Positions 27,413 through 38,648 of a DNA stretch of 53,435 nt are shown here, piece by piece (position 1 is the stretch's first letter; each line of letters begins with the position of its first letter). Both the position numbers and the translations under genes were made by a program. This DNA is from Candidatus Magasanikbacteria bacterium CG_4_10_14_0_2_um_filter_33_14 (GTDB lineage: Bacteria; Patescibacteriota; Patescibacteriia; Magasanikbacterales; UBA922). Under the pieces are notes generated by a model. The model was not told the origin of the DNA and ran no database searches. It saw only the letters and a list, made by a program, of their open reading frames with translations. Where the stretch lies: NCBI GenBank assembly GCA_002793035.1, contig PFPL01000043.1:317-53751 (forward strand). Direction: 5' to 3'.

Positions 27413-30400
27413 ATGTCACGCGATACTTTTCACTCCATGAACTTCGACGCTCTACGTCTGAAGGTCGCTTCTCCAGAAACTATTCGTAAGTGGTCTTACG
27501 GTGAAGTTTATAAACCAGAAACAATTAATTATCGTACACAAAAACCTGAAAAAGGTGGTCTCTTTGCTGAAGAAATTTTTGGACCTACCAAAGATTGGGA
27601 ATGTTATTGTGGAAAATATAAAAAAATTCGTTACAAAGGGATTGTCTGTGACAAATGTGGCGTAGAAGTGACTCACTCCCTTGTACGTCGTGAACGTATG
27701 GGGCATATTGAACTTGCTACACCTGTATCACATATTTGGTTTTTACGTACTATTCCTTCACGTGTAGGTTTGGTTCTTGATTTGTCTATTCAAGCTTTGG
27801 AAAAAATAATTTATTTTGCTTCTTTTATCATTACTCATGTCGATGAAAACGAAAAGAAAATTGTGGCTGATGCTCTAAAAAAAGAATACAAAGTTAAGAA
27901 AAAAGAAATTGAAGCTGACTTCAATAAAAAATCTGCTGGTGTAGAAAAAAGTGCATTGAAAGATTTGGAATCAGAACGTGATAGAAAGATGGCTAGTCTT
28001 GAAGAAGATTTCAAAGATGCTGAAGATGAATTGAAGGATATTGAAATGCTTAATATTATTTCTGAAGCACGTTATCAAAACTTGTCATTACGTTATGGTC
28101 ATTTGTTTGAATCTGGTATTGGAGCTGGAGCTATTCGTGGACTACTCGAAAGACTTGATTTACCAGAAACTATTGTTCGTCTTGAAACTGAATTAAAGAA
28201 AAGTAAAGGTGCCAAACGTGAACGTCTAATGCGTCGTATCAAATTACTCAAGAGTCTTCATAAAAATGATATTCGTCCAGAATGGATGATTATGACCAAT
28301 ATTCCTGTGATTCCACCAGACTTGCGTCCGATGGTTGCACTAGATGGTGGTCGTTTTGCTACTTCTGATTTGAATGATCTTTATCGTCGTGTAATTAACA
28401 GAAACAATCGTCTTCGTCGTTTGCTTGATTTGAATGCTCCTGAAGTTATCTGTCGTAATGAAAAACGCATGTTACAAGAAGCTGTTGACGCTCTTATCGA
28501 CAACAATGCTCGTGCTACCAAGACTGTCCGTGCTTCAACCGGACAAAAACGTCAACTTCGTTCTCTAGCTGATATCTTAAAAGGTAAACAAGGTCGTTTC
28601 CGTCAAAATTTGCTTGGTAAACGTGTCGACTACTCTGGTCGTTCCGTTATTGTCGTTGGACCAAATTTGAAAATTAGTGAATGTGGTTTGCCAAAAATGA
28701 TTGCTCTAGAACTTTTCAAACCATTTATAATGTCAGAAATAATAAAGCGTGAATTGGCTCACAATGTTCGTAGTGCTTCTAGATTTATTGAAAGTAATGC
28801 TTCTGAAGTTTGGGATATTTTGGAAGAACTTACCAAAACTACTCGTGTACTTTTGAATCGTGCTCCTACTTTGCATAGACTTGGTATTCAAGCTTTCCGC
28901 CCAACTTTGGTTGAGGGTAAAGCAATTAGACTTCATCCTCTTGTTTGTGCGGCTTTCAATGCCGATTTCGATGGTGATCAAATGGCTGTTCATTTGCCAT
29001 TGTCAGAACAAGCAAAATGGGAAGCTGAAAATTTGATGGCTTCAGAAAAGAATTTGCTTAAACCTGCTACAGGTGCACCAGTTATCACTCCTCAACAAGA
29101 TATTGCTCTTGGTTCTTATTATTTGACTAAACTGGATAATGAAAATGTTGATGAAAAATCTATTAAGACTTTTTCAAGTATTACTGAAGCCAGATATGCT
29201 TATAAGACAAGAGTTATTGGATTACGTGAAACTATCAAAGTAAGATTTGATAATCTGGATAAATTTGAAGTAGGAACTAATAAATTTATTGAAACAAGTT
29301 TTGGTCGTATTCTTTTCAATGAAATTTTGCCTGATAAAATTACTTATCATAATCAAACTGTAACTAAAAAAGATTTGAGTAATATCATTCAATTTCTTCT
29401 TGAATTTTATGGTCAAGAAATCACTGCTGAACATTTAGACAAGATTAAAAATCTTGGTTATAAATATGCTACCAAATCTGGTTATTCACTTGGTAAAGGT
29501 GACTTCCCATCTATCCCTGGTAAAAAAGAATTATTGCTTGAGGCTGACAAAAAAGTTTTGTTGGTAGAAGAACAATATGCTGAAGGTCTCCTTACTGATT
29601 CAGAACGTCATGGAAAAGTCTTGGAAATCTGGACAGAAACCAAAGATAAATTGGTAGGTATGGGACGCGACGTTATGGATCAAGACAAATCAGTATTTGC
29701 TATGATTGACTCTGGTGCTCGTGGTAGTTGGGGACAACTTGGACAAGTTATTTCTATGAAAGGTCTTGTGGCTTCTCCATCTGGTGATGTTATTGAACTT
29801 CCTGTGAAAGGAAACTTTAAAGAAGGTTTCGGAGTACTTGAATTTTTCATCTCATCTCATGGTACTCGTAAAGGTCTGTCAGATATGGCGCTTCGTACTG
29901 CTAATGCTGGATATCTTACTCGTCGTTTAGTAGATGTTGCTCAAGAAGTTGTTGTCAAAGAAGAAGATTGTGGAGATACTGATGGTGAATTGTTTACTTT
30001 GGAACAATCCAAACAAATGGGTGAAAAATTATCAGAACGTGTTCTTGGTCGTTATGTTTTGGCTGATGTCAAACATGGTAAAAAAGTAATTATCAAAGCT
30101 GGTGAAGTGGTGACAGCTGAGATTGCTCGTGTTATTGAAAAAGAAGAGGTTGATAATATGCATGTACGCTCAGTTTTACAATGTAAATTAGCAAAAGGCG
30201 TTTGTACAAAGTGTTATGGTTTTGACTTGAGTAATCGTATGCCTGTAAAAACAGGTACTGCTGTTGGTGTTATTGCTGCTCAGTCTATTGGTGAACCGGG
30301 TACTCAGCTTACTATGCGTACATTCCATTTGGGGGGTGTCGCTGGTGGTGGAGATATTACTCAAGGTTTGCCTCGTGTAGAAGAACTTTTCGAAGCTCGT

Positions 30401-31351
30401 AATCCAAAGCGTAAAGCTGTACTAGCCGAAGTTGCTGGTAAGATTGAGATAGAAGATGCTGATGGTAAAATAATAACAAGTCCAACTGGTCGTAAGATTT
30501 TTGAAGGACGTCGTGGTCAAAAAATTGTTAAGGTTCATCATGAAGGTAGTGAAGAAGTCGTCTATGAAATTAGTAAAGAAGACGATGTAAAAATTGCTGA
30601 AGGACAAAAAGTTAAAAAAGGTGACAAAATACTTGTTCGTGGAGGTAGTGGCGAGATTATAAAAGCTACGAATCCAGGAGTCGTCAGATTTGATGGTGAA
30701 AAGATGATTTTGACTTATGATGGTAAGACTACTAAAGAATATGTCATCCCTCTTGGTTATAAACTTTGGGTAAATGATGGTGATGATGTAGAAAAAGGTG
30801 ACCAACTTACAGAAGGTGCTCTTGATCTAAAAGAACTCTTTGAGTTAAAAGGTCAGGATGCTGTGAAGAGATATGTGCTTGCTGAAATTCAAGAAATCTA
30901 TGCATCACAAGGTCAAAGATTGAATGACAAACATATTGAAATCATCATCAAACAAATGTTTAGTCGTGTCTTCATCGAAGATCCAGGTGAAACAGATTTG
31001 CTTCCTGGTGAAATCGTCGAAAGATCACAACTTATCTTGGCTAATAGACAAGCTAAGAAAGATGGTGTCAAAGAAGCCAAAGGACGTGTTATGCTTATGG
31101 GTATCAGTAAGATTTCTCTTACAACTCAAAGTTTCTTGTCATCTGCTTCTTTTCAAGAAACATCTCGTGTTCTTGTTTCAGCTGCTATCACAGGTAAAAT
31201 AGACTATCTAGAAGGTCTAAAAGAAAATGTGATTATTGGTCGTCTTATTTCTGCTGGTACTGGTGTATCTGGTATTCCAGAGTTGGATGAAAAGCATGCT
31301 GCTGAGGCTGTGGTTGAGACCGAAGTCGAAGAAGTGGCTGTTGTTGAATAA
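27413..31351 (+). CDS. rpoC: DNA-directed RNA polymerase subunit beta'
   Basis: [24 protein letters not shown] zinc site; [29 protein letters not shown]. Confidence 0.99.
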   Translation: MSRDTFHSMNFDALRLKVASPETIRKWSYGEVYKPETINYRTQKPEKGGLFAEEIFGPTKDWECYCGKYKKIRYKGIVCDKCGVEVTHSLVRRERMGHIELATPVSHIWFLRTIPSRVGLVLDLSIQALEKIIYFASFIITHVDENEKKIVADALKKEYKVKKKEIEADFNKKSAGVEKSALKDLESERDRKMASLEEDFKDAEDELKDIEMLNIISEARYQNLSLRYGHLFESGIGAGAIRGLLERLDLPETIVRLETELKKSKGAKRERLMRRIKLLKSLHKNDIRPEWMIMTNIPVIPPDLRPMVALDGGRFATSDLNDLYRRVINRNNRLRRLLDLNAPEVICRNEKRMLQEAVDALIDNNARATKTVRASTGQKRQLRSLADILKGKQGRFRQNLLGKRVDYSGRSVIVVGPNLKISECGLPKMIALELFKPFIMSEIIKRELAHNVRSASRFIESNASEVWDILEELTKTTRVLLNRAPTLHRLGIQAFRPTLVEGKAIRLHPLVCAAFNADFDGDQMAVHLPLSEQAKWEAENLMASEKNLLKPATGAPVITPQQDIALGSYYLTKLDNENVDEKSIKTFSSITEARYAYKTRVIGLRETIKVRFDNLDKFEVGTNKFIETSFGRILFNEILPDKITYHNQTVTKKDLSNIIQFLLEFYGQEITAEHLDKIKNLGYKYATKSGYSLGKGDFPSIPGKKELLLEADKKVLLVEEQYAEGLLTDSERHGKVLEIWTETKDKLVGMGRDVMDQDKSVFAMIDSGARGSWGQLGQVISMKGLVASPSGDVIELPVKGNFKEGFGVLEFFISSHGTRKGLSDMALRTANAGYLTRRLVDVAQEVVVKEEDCGDTDGELFTLEQSKQMGEKLSERVLGRYVLADVKHGKKVIIKAGEVVTAEIARVIEKEEVDNMHVRSVLQCKLAKGVCTKCYGFDLSNRMPVKTGTAVGVIAAQSIGEPGTQLTMRTFHLGGVAGGGDITQGLPRVEELFEARNPKRKAVLAEVAGKIEIEDADGKIITSPTGRKIFEGRRGQKIVKVHHEGSEEVVYEISKEDDVKIAEGQKVKKGDKILVRGGSGEIIKATNPGVVRFDGEKMILTYDGKTTKEYVIPLGYKLWVNDGDDVEKGDQLTEGALDLKELFELKGQDAVKRYVLAEIQEIYASQGQRLNDKHIEIIIKQMFSRVFIEDPGETDLLPGEIVERSQLILANRQAKKDGVKEAKGRVMLMGISKISLTTQSFLSSASFQETSRVLVSAAITGKIDYLEGLKENVIIGRLISAGTGVSGIPELDEKHAAEAVVETEVEEVAVVE

Positions 31352-31370
31352 TAGTTATTGAAAATTAAAG

Positions 31371-31399
31371 ACTCCTCGTGAAAGCGGGGAGTTTTTTTT
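31371..31399 (+). terminator. Intrinsic terminator after rpoC
   Basis: ACTCCTCGtgaaagCGGGGAGTTTTTTTT. Confidence 0.8.
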
Positions 31400-31571
31400 A
31401 GCAGAATAAGCAAATTAAGCAGAATAGGCAGAATAAGTAATCTTATAAACTTTTAACTTCCTTGTTCGCCTTGGGTGGAATAGACTTTAAGAACTTCGTT
31501 TATCCTTGATTTTCTCTCTAAAATATGCTAAATTATACTTAATTGAACATAAATTTTAAAGTTTAAGAAAT

Positions 31572-32408
31572 ATGAGGAATAATTTGTTTTCTTTTTTTAC
31601 AAGATTGTATTTGTTAATGATGCCGGCTCTTTTTGTTGCCGTATTCGTTTATTTTAAAGTATATTATAGTGAAAATTGGTTTATGAGTTCTCAAATGACG
31701 AACTTTGTGGTTGCTGTAATAGCTGTTTTTTTCCCAGTTTTTTTAGTTAGATTTTCACCAAAATTTAAAAAATTAAAAGAGATTAAAGTTTTACCAGTAG
31801 TTAAATATACTTTTTTGTTTTGTGTAATATTGTTTGATATAGTAGCTTTTTCTTATGCATTTTTGATTTATGAATCAGGTAGAACAGATGTTTTTGCAAG
31901 TTTTGATTTTTTAAAAGAAAAGGGTAGACTAATAGAAAGTATTGATAATAATTTTAAAATTTACGAGAACAAATATAGAGGTTTTGTTATGAAGTATCCA
32001 AATAATTGGAGTTATACAAATGGCGAAAAAAATAAAATTGTGGAATTTTTGGCACCTCTTAGTTCTACATCTGATGATTTCAGAGAAAACTTATTACTTA
32101 ATCTTACTAAATCTGCTATAAATTTGGAACAACTTGAAAAAGAAGTTAATAATGCCATTGAGAAGGCCTCTATTGTGTGAGTGAAAGTAGAATCGTCTGA
32201 AGATTTTATTGTAAATAACAAAACATGGAAAAAAATTATCGTGACAGGAAAAAACTTTCAAGATGATTCTCTAGTAAAAATCGCTTATTTTTATTATGTA
32301 GATGAAAAGAATCATAAGGATTATATTTTTACCTATATTGGTCATGATCCTGATTTTGAAAAATATATGTTTCAGATAGAGGACACAATTAAATCTTTTA
32401 TTTTTTAA
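31572..32408 (+). pseudogene. Membrane-anchored PsbP-like/hypothetical protein interrupted by in-frame TGA at 32178-32180
   Basis: ORFs 31572-32180 and 32181-32408 are in the same frame, separated only by one TGA. Confidence 0.6.
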
Positions 32409-32426
32409 GTAATGCAATAAAAAAGT

Positions 32427-32495
32427 ATGTCCGGACACTCAAAATGGCACCCCGCAGAACTTCCTTTCAGTCAGTTTGCGGGGCAAGCGTGGTAG
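32427..32495 (+). other. Fragment duplicating the YebC N-terminus (MSGHSKWH)
   Basis: ATG TCC GGA CAC TCA AAA TGG CAC vs true start ATG TCA GGT CAT TCT AAG TGG CAC at 32536. Confidence 0.75.
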
Positions 32496-32535
32496 TTTGG
32501 ACGTAATTAATTTATTTAACGTAATTTGTAATTTT

Positions 32536-33264
32536 ATGTCAGGTCATTCTAAGTGGCACAATATTCAAGGGAAAAAAGGTAAAGCTGACAAAGCTCGTAG
32601 TAATTTGTTTACCAAGCTTGCTAAGACTATTACGGTAGCTGCGCAACTTGGTGGAGGAGATCCAGAAATGAATTTTTCTCTTCGTCTGGCAATTGACAAA
32701 GCAAAGGGTGGTAACATGCCAAAAGATAATATTGAACGTGCTATCAAGCGTGGTACAGGTGAACTAGAAGGAGGAGTACTTCAAGAAGTTATTTATGAAG
32801 GTTATGGACCTGGTGGAGTAGCTTTGCTTATCAAGACTGTTACTGACAATATCAATCGTACCATTTCGGAACTCAAAGGAACTTTCAACAAATTCAATGC
32901 TTCTCTTGGTGCCAAGGGTTCTGTGCAGTGGCAATTTGAAAATGTAACTGTAGTACGTATTACAGCAGAAGAAAAAGCTAAAATTAAAAATTGGGAAGAA
33001 TCTCAGCTTGAATTGATGGACGCAGGAGTCAATGATATTGTCGAAAGTGAGGAAGGTGTAGAGCTCATTGGTGCTATGGAAAAATTTCAATCCATTATGG
33101 AAGTTGTAGAAAAATTAGGATGTGAAGTAGAAACTTCTGGCCTTGAATGGTTGGCCAAAGAAACTATTGAACTTCCTGCTGATAAGTCTGAATCATTAGA
33201 AAAACTTGTGGAGGCTTTGCAAGATCTAGATGATATTGAGGATGTATATACAAATGAATTTTAG
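32536..33264 (+). CDS. yebC: YebC/TACO1-family protein
   Basis: MSGHSKWHNIQGKKGKADKARSNLFTKLAKTITVAA; ORF track start at 32476 is too early. Confidence 0.95.
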   Translation: MSGHSKWHNIQGKKGKADKARSNLFTKLAKTITVAAQLGGGDPEMNFSLRLAIDKAKGGNMPKDNIERAIKRGTGELEGGVLQEVIYEGYGPGGVALLIKTVTDNINRTISELKGTFNKFNASLGAKGSVQWQFENVTVVRITAEEKAKIKNWEESQLELMDAGVNDIVESEEGVELIGAMEKFQSIMEVVEKLGCEVETSGLEWLAKETIELPADKSESLEKLVEALQDLDDIEDVYTNEF

Positions 33265-33315
33265 AATTTTCAATTTTTAATTTTAAAACAATTTTAAATT
33301 TCTAAATTATCCCAT

Positions 33316-33816
33316 ATGCCAACTAAAAAACCAGAACGAATCCTAGGGATAGATCCTGGCTTTGGGCGTATTGGTTGGGGAGTGATTGAACATCGAAAAG
33401 GTAAGTGGGTTGGTGTGGCGTATGGTTGTATTGAAACGAACAAAAAAGCTGACTTTGTAGATAGACTTTTGGAATTGAGTATAGACTTGACTAATATAAT
33501 AAAAAAATATAAACCAGAGTACAGTGCTGTGGAAGAATTGTTTTTTTATAAAAATGTTACAACTGGGATAAAAGTTGGACAAGCCCGAGGAGTTATTTTA
33601 CTTACTCTCAAACAGCAAAAAGTCATAGTTTACGAGTATACTCCTTTACAAATCAAACAAAGTATTACAGGTTACGGACGGGCAGAAAAAGGTCAACTTC
33701 AGCGTATGGTCAAGATGATGCTTGGTGTGAAGAAACCAATCACCCCAGATGATGCGGCAGATGCTTTGGCTGTAGCACTTACTTGTAGTACTGGACTACG
33801 GATGTTGAGGATGTAA
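33316..33816 (+). CDS. ruvC: Crossover junction endodeoxyribonuclease RuvC
   Basis: ILGIDPGFGRIGWGVIE, AVEELFF, DDAADALAVALTC. Confidence 0.96.
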   Translation: MPTKKPERILGIDPGFGRIGWGVIEHRKGKWVGVAYGCIETNKKADFVDRLLELSIDLTNIIKKYKPEYSAVEELFFYKNVTTGIKVGQARGVILLTLKQQKVIVYEYTPLQIKQSITGYGRAEKGQLQRMVKMMLGVKKPITPDDAADALAVALTCSTGLRMLRM

Positions 33817-33877
33817 TTTTAAGGAAAACAAAAAACACTAGTTTAATCGAGACTGGTGTTTTTAGTTTGTAAAAAAT

Positions 33878-34315
33878 TTATTTATTTTTTATTACAAATG
33901 TTTTGGCAATCATATCATGCCAAGTTCTTTTTTTGGGGTGAAAGCCAATCCAGAAAAAACCCAGTAAAAAAGGTATCGCACTTATTATGAGAGAAAAAAA
34001 TCTGATTACTGCTTGAGAAACATTTATATTCAGTCCTTTTTCATCAATTATTTTTAATCCAAGAATAATTTTACCTGGAGTGGCAGATTTCCAAATCCAG
34101 AATCCTATAAAATAAGTTATAGGGACAACGACTTTCCAGCCCGTATATGCGAAGGCTAATTCAAAAGGTCCAATACTACTGGCACCAAATAAAAGACCTA
34201 AAATAGACAAAGCTATAAAATCTATAAACAAAGCCAAAACTCTGATCCAAAAACCAGCATAGTGTCTTTCTTCTTTTGTTTTGTTTGATATTTTTTGTTG
34301 AGGTTTATTTTCCAT
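33878..34315 (-). CDS. RDD-family membrane protein
   Basis: YAGFWIRVLALFIDFIALSILG...WKSATPGKIILGLKIID...KRTWHDMIAKT. Confidence 0.85.
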   Translation of the reverse strand: MENKPQQKISNKTKEERHYAGFWIRVLALFIDFIALSILGLLFGASSIGPFELAFAYTGWKVVVPITYFIGFWIWKSATPGKIILGLKIIDEKGLNINVSQAVIRFFSLIISAIPFLLGFFWIGFHPKKRTWHDMIAKTFVIKNK

Positions 34316-34446
34316 ATTGTTTTTTATATTTATTATATTAAGACTATTTTATCATTATTTGTCTCTATTTTACAATGGGTTGCTAGTTTTTGTCTTATAA
34401 ATGTGATAAAATATATATGTTATAAATTTATATAATTTAAAAAAAT

Positions 34447-35457
34447 ATGGCTCAAAAAATAAGAATCGCTATCAATGGTTTTGGACGTATTGGACGTCAT
34501 GCTTTCAAGGTCGCCCAAGCAAAAAGAAATGTCGAAGTTGTCGCTATCAATGATTTAACAGATACCAAAACTTTGGCTCATTTGCTCAAATATGATACTG
34601 CATATCCAGATAGTAAATTAAAAATTGGTTTTGACGAAAAAAATATTATTATTAATGGTAAAAAAGTTCCAAGTTTTTCTGAGCGTGATCCAAAGATGTT
34701 GCCTTGGAAAAAGTTAAAAGTAGACGTGGTAATTGAGTCTACTGGAGTTTTTCGTACTTCAGAATTGGCTGGGTTACATCTTCAAGCTGGCGCCAAAAAG
34801 GTAGTACTTTCAGCTCCTGGCAAAGGTGATGATATTCATACTTATGTACGTGGTGTTAATTGTGGTACCTATAAAGATAAAAAAGAAAAAATTATTGACA
34901 ATGCTTCTTGTACAACCAACTGTACTGCCCCTATAATGAGAGTATTAGAAAATGAATTTGGAATTGAAAAAGCAATGCTTACTACAGTACATTCTTATAC
35001 TGCTGACCAAAATATTCAAGATGGTCCACACAAAGATTTGCGTCGTGCGAGAGCCGCTGCCCAAAATATTGTTCCTACTTCTACCGGAGCTGCTATTGCC
35101 ACTACTAGAGTAGTGCCAGAACTTGAAAATAAATTCGATGGTATGGCTTTGCGTGTACCTACAATTACAGGTTCACTTACTGATTTTACAATAGTTCTAA
35201 AAAAAGATGTAACTGTAGAACAAATTAATAAAGCTTTTATAAAGGCAAGTAAAACTTATCTCAAAGGAATTTTGATGACGACTACTGAAGAAATAGTTTC
35301 TTCAGATATTATTGGTAATTCTTATTCTTCTATTGCTGACCTTAGCCTTACCAAAGTAGTTGGAGGCAATCTTGTTAAAGTCGTTTCTTGGTATGACAAT
35401 GAATGGGGTTATGCTAATAGATTGGTGGAGATGGTTGAGATTGTAGGTAAGAACTAA
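34447..35457 (+). CDS. gap: Glyceraldehyde-3-phosphate dehydrogenase
   Basis: INGFGRIGRHAFK, NASCTTNCTAP, SWYDNEWGYANRLVEM. Confidence 0.98.
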   Translation: MAQKIRIAINGFGRIGRHAFKVAQAKRNVEVVAINDLTDTKTLAHLLKYDTAYPDSKLKIGFDEKNIIINGKKVPSFSERDPKMLPWKKLKVDVVIESTGVFRTSELAGLHLQAGAKKVVLSAPGKGDDIHTYVRGVNCGTYKDKKEKIIDNASCTTNCTAPIMRVLENEFGIEKAMLTTVHSYTADQNIQDGPHKDLRRARAAAQNIVPTSTGAAIATTRVVPELENKFDGMALRVPTITGSLTDFTIVLKKDVTVEQINKAFIKASKTYLKGILMTTTEEIVSSDIIGNSYSSIADLSLTKVVGGNLVKVVSWYDNEWGYANRLVEMVEIVGKN

Positions 35458-35466
35458 TTTAGAAAT

Positions 35467-35490
35467 TTTATCCCGATTTAATCGGGATTA
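35467..35490 (+). terminator. Hairpin between gap and pgk
   Basis: ATCCCGATTtaATCGGGATT. Confidence 0.45.
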
Positions 35491-35596
35491 AAACAATTCA
35501 AAAATTTTGAAATTTAAAAAACTTTTTTTTAAAAATTTAAAATTAAAACATTAAAAATTGTTTTAAAATTTAAAATTACTAAATTTAAAATTTTTT

Positions 35597-36793
35597 ATGA
35601 AGACTATCAATAAACTAAAAAACCTTGCAAACAAAATTGTCCTTCTTCGTGTCGATTACAATGTTCCTCTTAAGAAAGGTGAGATTTTGGATGATGAAAA
35701 AATTGTGAAGTCTCTACCGACTATTCGTGCTTTACAAGCCAAGAAAGCCAAAATTCTTATTGTCACGCATATTGGACGTCCGGATGGTAAAATTGTTTCA
35801 GATTTAAAAGTAGATCCTGTTGCTTTGCGTCTTGGAAAATTATTGAAACAAAGAATCGTAAAATTAGATAGCAAAAATTGGGCCAAAAAATCTGGTGATA
35901 AAATGCGTTTAGATATGTTGATGACAATTGACAAGATGCGTCCAGGTGAAGTGGCTATGCTAGAAAATATCAGATTCTCCAAAGATGAAGAAGGAAATAA
36001 AGGAACTTTGGCACAAGAATTGGCTAATCTAGCGGATATTTTTGTGCTAGATGGTTTTGCTGTATCTCACAGAGCTGATGCCTCTGTAGTTGGTGTGGCT
36101 AAATATTTACCTGCGTTTGCTGGTTTACTTATGGAAAGTGAAGTAAAAGCTTTGTCAAAAGTTTTGAAAAGTCCAAAGAAACCTTTTGTTGCTATCATTG
36201 GTGGTGTGAAAGCCGAAACAAAAATTCCTGTTATCAAAAATTTATTGAAAAAAAGTAATTACATTCTTATCGGTGGAGGAATAGTGAATACTTATCTTTA
36301 TGCTAAGGGTTTCAAAATTGGTAATTCTGTTGTAGACAAAAAATACGCCAAAGAAATTTTGCAATATTGTAAAAGTAAAAAAGTTATCAAACCACTTGAT
36401 GTTGTAGTGGGAGATATCAAAGGTAAAAAATATTGGGTGAAAGATTTAGACAAAAATTTCAAAATTACTGATAAAAATTTGGCAATTTATGATATTGGTC
36501 CTAAGACTATTCATGAATATGCTAAGTATATCAAGAAAGCCAAGACAATTGTCTGGAACGGAGCAATGGGTTATTTCGAACAACATCCTTATGAAAATGC
36601 GACTTATAGTATCGCTCGTCTGGTCGCTACAAGATCAAAAGGTAAAGCTTTTGGTGTAGTTGGTGGTGGGGAAACATTGCTTAGTCTCGAAGTCGTGAAG
36701 ATGACTGAATATGTAGATCATGTTTCTACTGGTGGTGGTGCGATGTTAGAATTTTTGTCAGGGAAACAATTGCCAGGAGTTAAAATACTTTAG
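35597..36793 (+). CDS. pgk: Phosphoglycerate kinase
   Basis: VLLRVDYNVPL, THIGRPDG, VSTGGGAMLEFLSG. Confidence 0.97.
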   Translation: MKTINKLKNLANKIVLLRVDYNVPLKKGEILDDEKIVKSLPTIRALQAKKAKILIVTHIGRPDGKIVSDLKVDPVALRLGKLLKQRIVKLDSKNWAKKSGDKMRLDMLMTIDKMRPGEVAMLENIRFSKDEEGNKGTLAQELANLADIFVLDGFAVSHRADASVVGVAKYLPAFAGLLMESEVKALSKVLKSPKKPFVAIIGGVKAETKIPVIKNLLKKSNYILIGGGIVNTYLYAKGFKIGNSVVDKKYAKEILQYCKSKKVIKPLDVVVGDIKGKKYWVKDLDKNFKITDKNLAIYDIGPKTIHEYAKYIKKAKTIVWNGAMGYFEQHPYENATYSIARLVATRSKGKAFGVVGGGETLLSLEVVKMTEYVDHVSTGGGAMLEFLSGKQLPGVKIL

Positions 36794-36839
36794 TGGAATG
36801 AGGAAAGGGGAATGTGGAATGTAATGTGATTAAATTTTT

Positions 36840-37100
36840 ATGAAAAAAATAAAATGTTTACGTAAAAAAATAGATTGCGTTGACAAAAAGATTTTGAAAT
36901 TATTGTCCAAGCGTTTTGTTTTGACTGACAAAATTGGTAAAATAAAAAAATTAGAACAAATTGAAATAGAAGATAAAAACAGAGAAACAGAACTTGTAGA
37001 CAAATTTGTAAGTTTTTCAGAAAAATCAAACTTAGATAAAAAATTTACTTTAGATCTTCTCCAACTTATTTTGCAAGAATCTAAAAAAAGACAGAAATAA
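36840..37100 (+). CDS. Chorismate mutase type II-like small protein
   Basis: LRKKIDCVDKKILKLLSKRFVLTDKIGKIK...RETELVDKF. Confidence 0.65.
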   Translation: MKKIKCLRKKIDCVDKKILKLLSKRFVLTDKIGKIKKLEQIEIEDKNRETELVDKFVSFSEKSNLDKKFTLDLLQLILQESKKRQK

Positions 37101-37205
37101 AGCCTGGTGAGCCTCGTAGGCCTTGTAAGCTTTGTAAGCCTTTTTATACCCTTGCAATATTCTCTCTTTCTGTTAAAGTATAGTTATATTTAAGTAAAAA
37201 ATTTT

Positions 37206-38192
37206 ATGTCAAAAAAGAAAATCGTCTTTTCCGCTATTCAACCAACCGGCAACTTGCACATCGGCAATTATCTTGGCGCTGTCAGAAATTGGGTAGAATT
37301 ACAGAAAAATGAAGACTATGAGTGTATTTTTTGTATAGCAGATTATCATGCTATGACTGGCGACAAAACAGCTCAAGACAGACGCGATCAGATTATTTTG
37401 ATGGCGGCTGAGCTTTTGGCACTAGGTATTGATCCTAAGAAATCGACTTTTTTTGTCCAATCTCATGTGCCAGAACATACTGAGCTTGCTTGGATTTTTA
37501 ATACCATTACTCCTCTTGCTGAATTGGAAAGAATGACTCAATTTAAAGATAAATCCAAAAAACAAGCTAAAAATATAAATACAGGTTTACTTACTTATCC
37601 TATTTTGCAGGCTGCTGATATTTTGATGTATAAAGGAAATTTTGTTCCTGTAGGGCAAGATCAAATACAACATGTTGAACTAACTCGTGATACTGCTCGA
37701 TGGTTTAATAATCGTTATGGGGAATATTTTCCAGAAACAGAGGCCTTGCTTACAGAAACTCCCAAAATAATGAGTTTACTGGAACCGACTAGAAAAATGA
37801 GTAAGAGTTATGGACTAAGTCATGTGTTAGAGCTTGCTGACGAACCAGAAGTGATTTTGGCAAAACTCAAAAAAGCTGTGACAGCTAGTGAACCTGGTGA
37901 AAAATCTCCAGGCGTAGAAAACTTGTTATTGCTACTAAAAAACTTCGCAGATGAGACTGTGTATAACAACTTTGTGGAAGCTGAAAAAAATGGTACTATT
38001 AAATATGGAGAGTTGAAGGAAACCTTGGCGCAGGCTATAGGAGACTATTTTGCAGATTTTCGCGAAAATAGGACACAGTACCTAGAAGATAGAAGTTTCT
38101 TGGCTACAGTGCTCTCAGAGGGTGAAATAAAGGCCAGTAAGATTGCCAAGGCTTCTATGAAAGAAGTAAGACATCTCATTGGAATTAGATAA
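37206..38192 (+). CDS. trpS: Tryptophan-tRNA ligase
   Basis: FSAIQPTGNLHIGNYLGAVRNWV, KMSKSYG. Confidence 0.97.
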   Translation: MSKKKIVFSAIQPTGNLHIGNYLGAVRNWVELQKNEDYECIFCIADYHAMTGDKTAQDRRDQIILMAAELLALGIDPKKSTFFVQSHVPEHTELAWIFNTITPLAELERMTQFKDKSKKQAKNINTGLLTYPILQAADILMYKGNFVPVGQDQIQHVELTRDTARWFNNRYGEYFPETEALLTETPKIMSLLEPTRKMSKSYGLSHVLELADEPEVILAKLKKAVTASEPGEKSPGVENLLLLLKNFADETVYNNFVEAEKNGTIKYGELKETLAQAIGDYFADFRENRTQYLEDRSFLATVLSEGEIKASKIAKASMKEVRHLIGIR

Positions 38193-38234
38193 AAAATTTT
38201 TATTTATCTAAATTTAGAAAGGGGGTGAAAAAAT

Positions 38235-38441
38235 ATGAAAGCATTACATATGGTGGCATTTCTACTCGTAGTAGTAGGAGCTTTGAATTGGTTACTTGTT
38301 GGTCTATTTTCTTTTGATCTAGTAGCTTATCTTTTCAACGGTGGTTTGGATTGGATAGCTACAGTAGTCTACGTATTGGTAGGTCTATCTGGACTTGTTC
38401 TTCTTTTCACTCATAAAAAAGATTGTAAAATGTGTAGTTAA
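38235..38441 (+). CDS. DUF378-family small membrane protein
   Basis: LLVVVGALNWLLVGLFSFDLVAYLFNG...VYVLVGLSGL. Confidence 0.85.
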   Translation: MKALHMVAFLLVVVGALNWLLVGLFSFDLVAYLFNGGLDWIATVVYVLVGLSGLVLLFTHKKDCKMCS

Positions 38442-38648
38442 ATTTGGTAAGTACAGTTTTTATAAAACACAAAAAAGATGCTACATGCTTGTGGGCGTCT
38501 TTTTTGTTTTTAGTAGCAGATACAGCTTTTCAGCATACATAGCAGAGTCAGCAGATGTAGCTATAGTTGACAGAAAATTTAAGTTTATGTAATATAAACA
38601 AACTTTACAATCAGTGTAATCTAATAAAAATCAGTTTAAATCAGTGTT

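Noticed and set aside
23920-31351. Antisense ORFs over rpoB/rpoC
   Set aside because: Shadow ORFs of strongly conserved genes without start-site signals.
31572-32408. UGA recoding (genetic code 25 or 4) as explanation for the in-frame TGA
   Set aside because: TGA is used as a terminator in an ATGA overlap (10637) and at 45759, and Trp is TGG throughout; one in-frame TGA is not evidence for a recoded genome.
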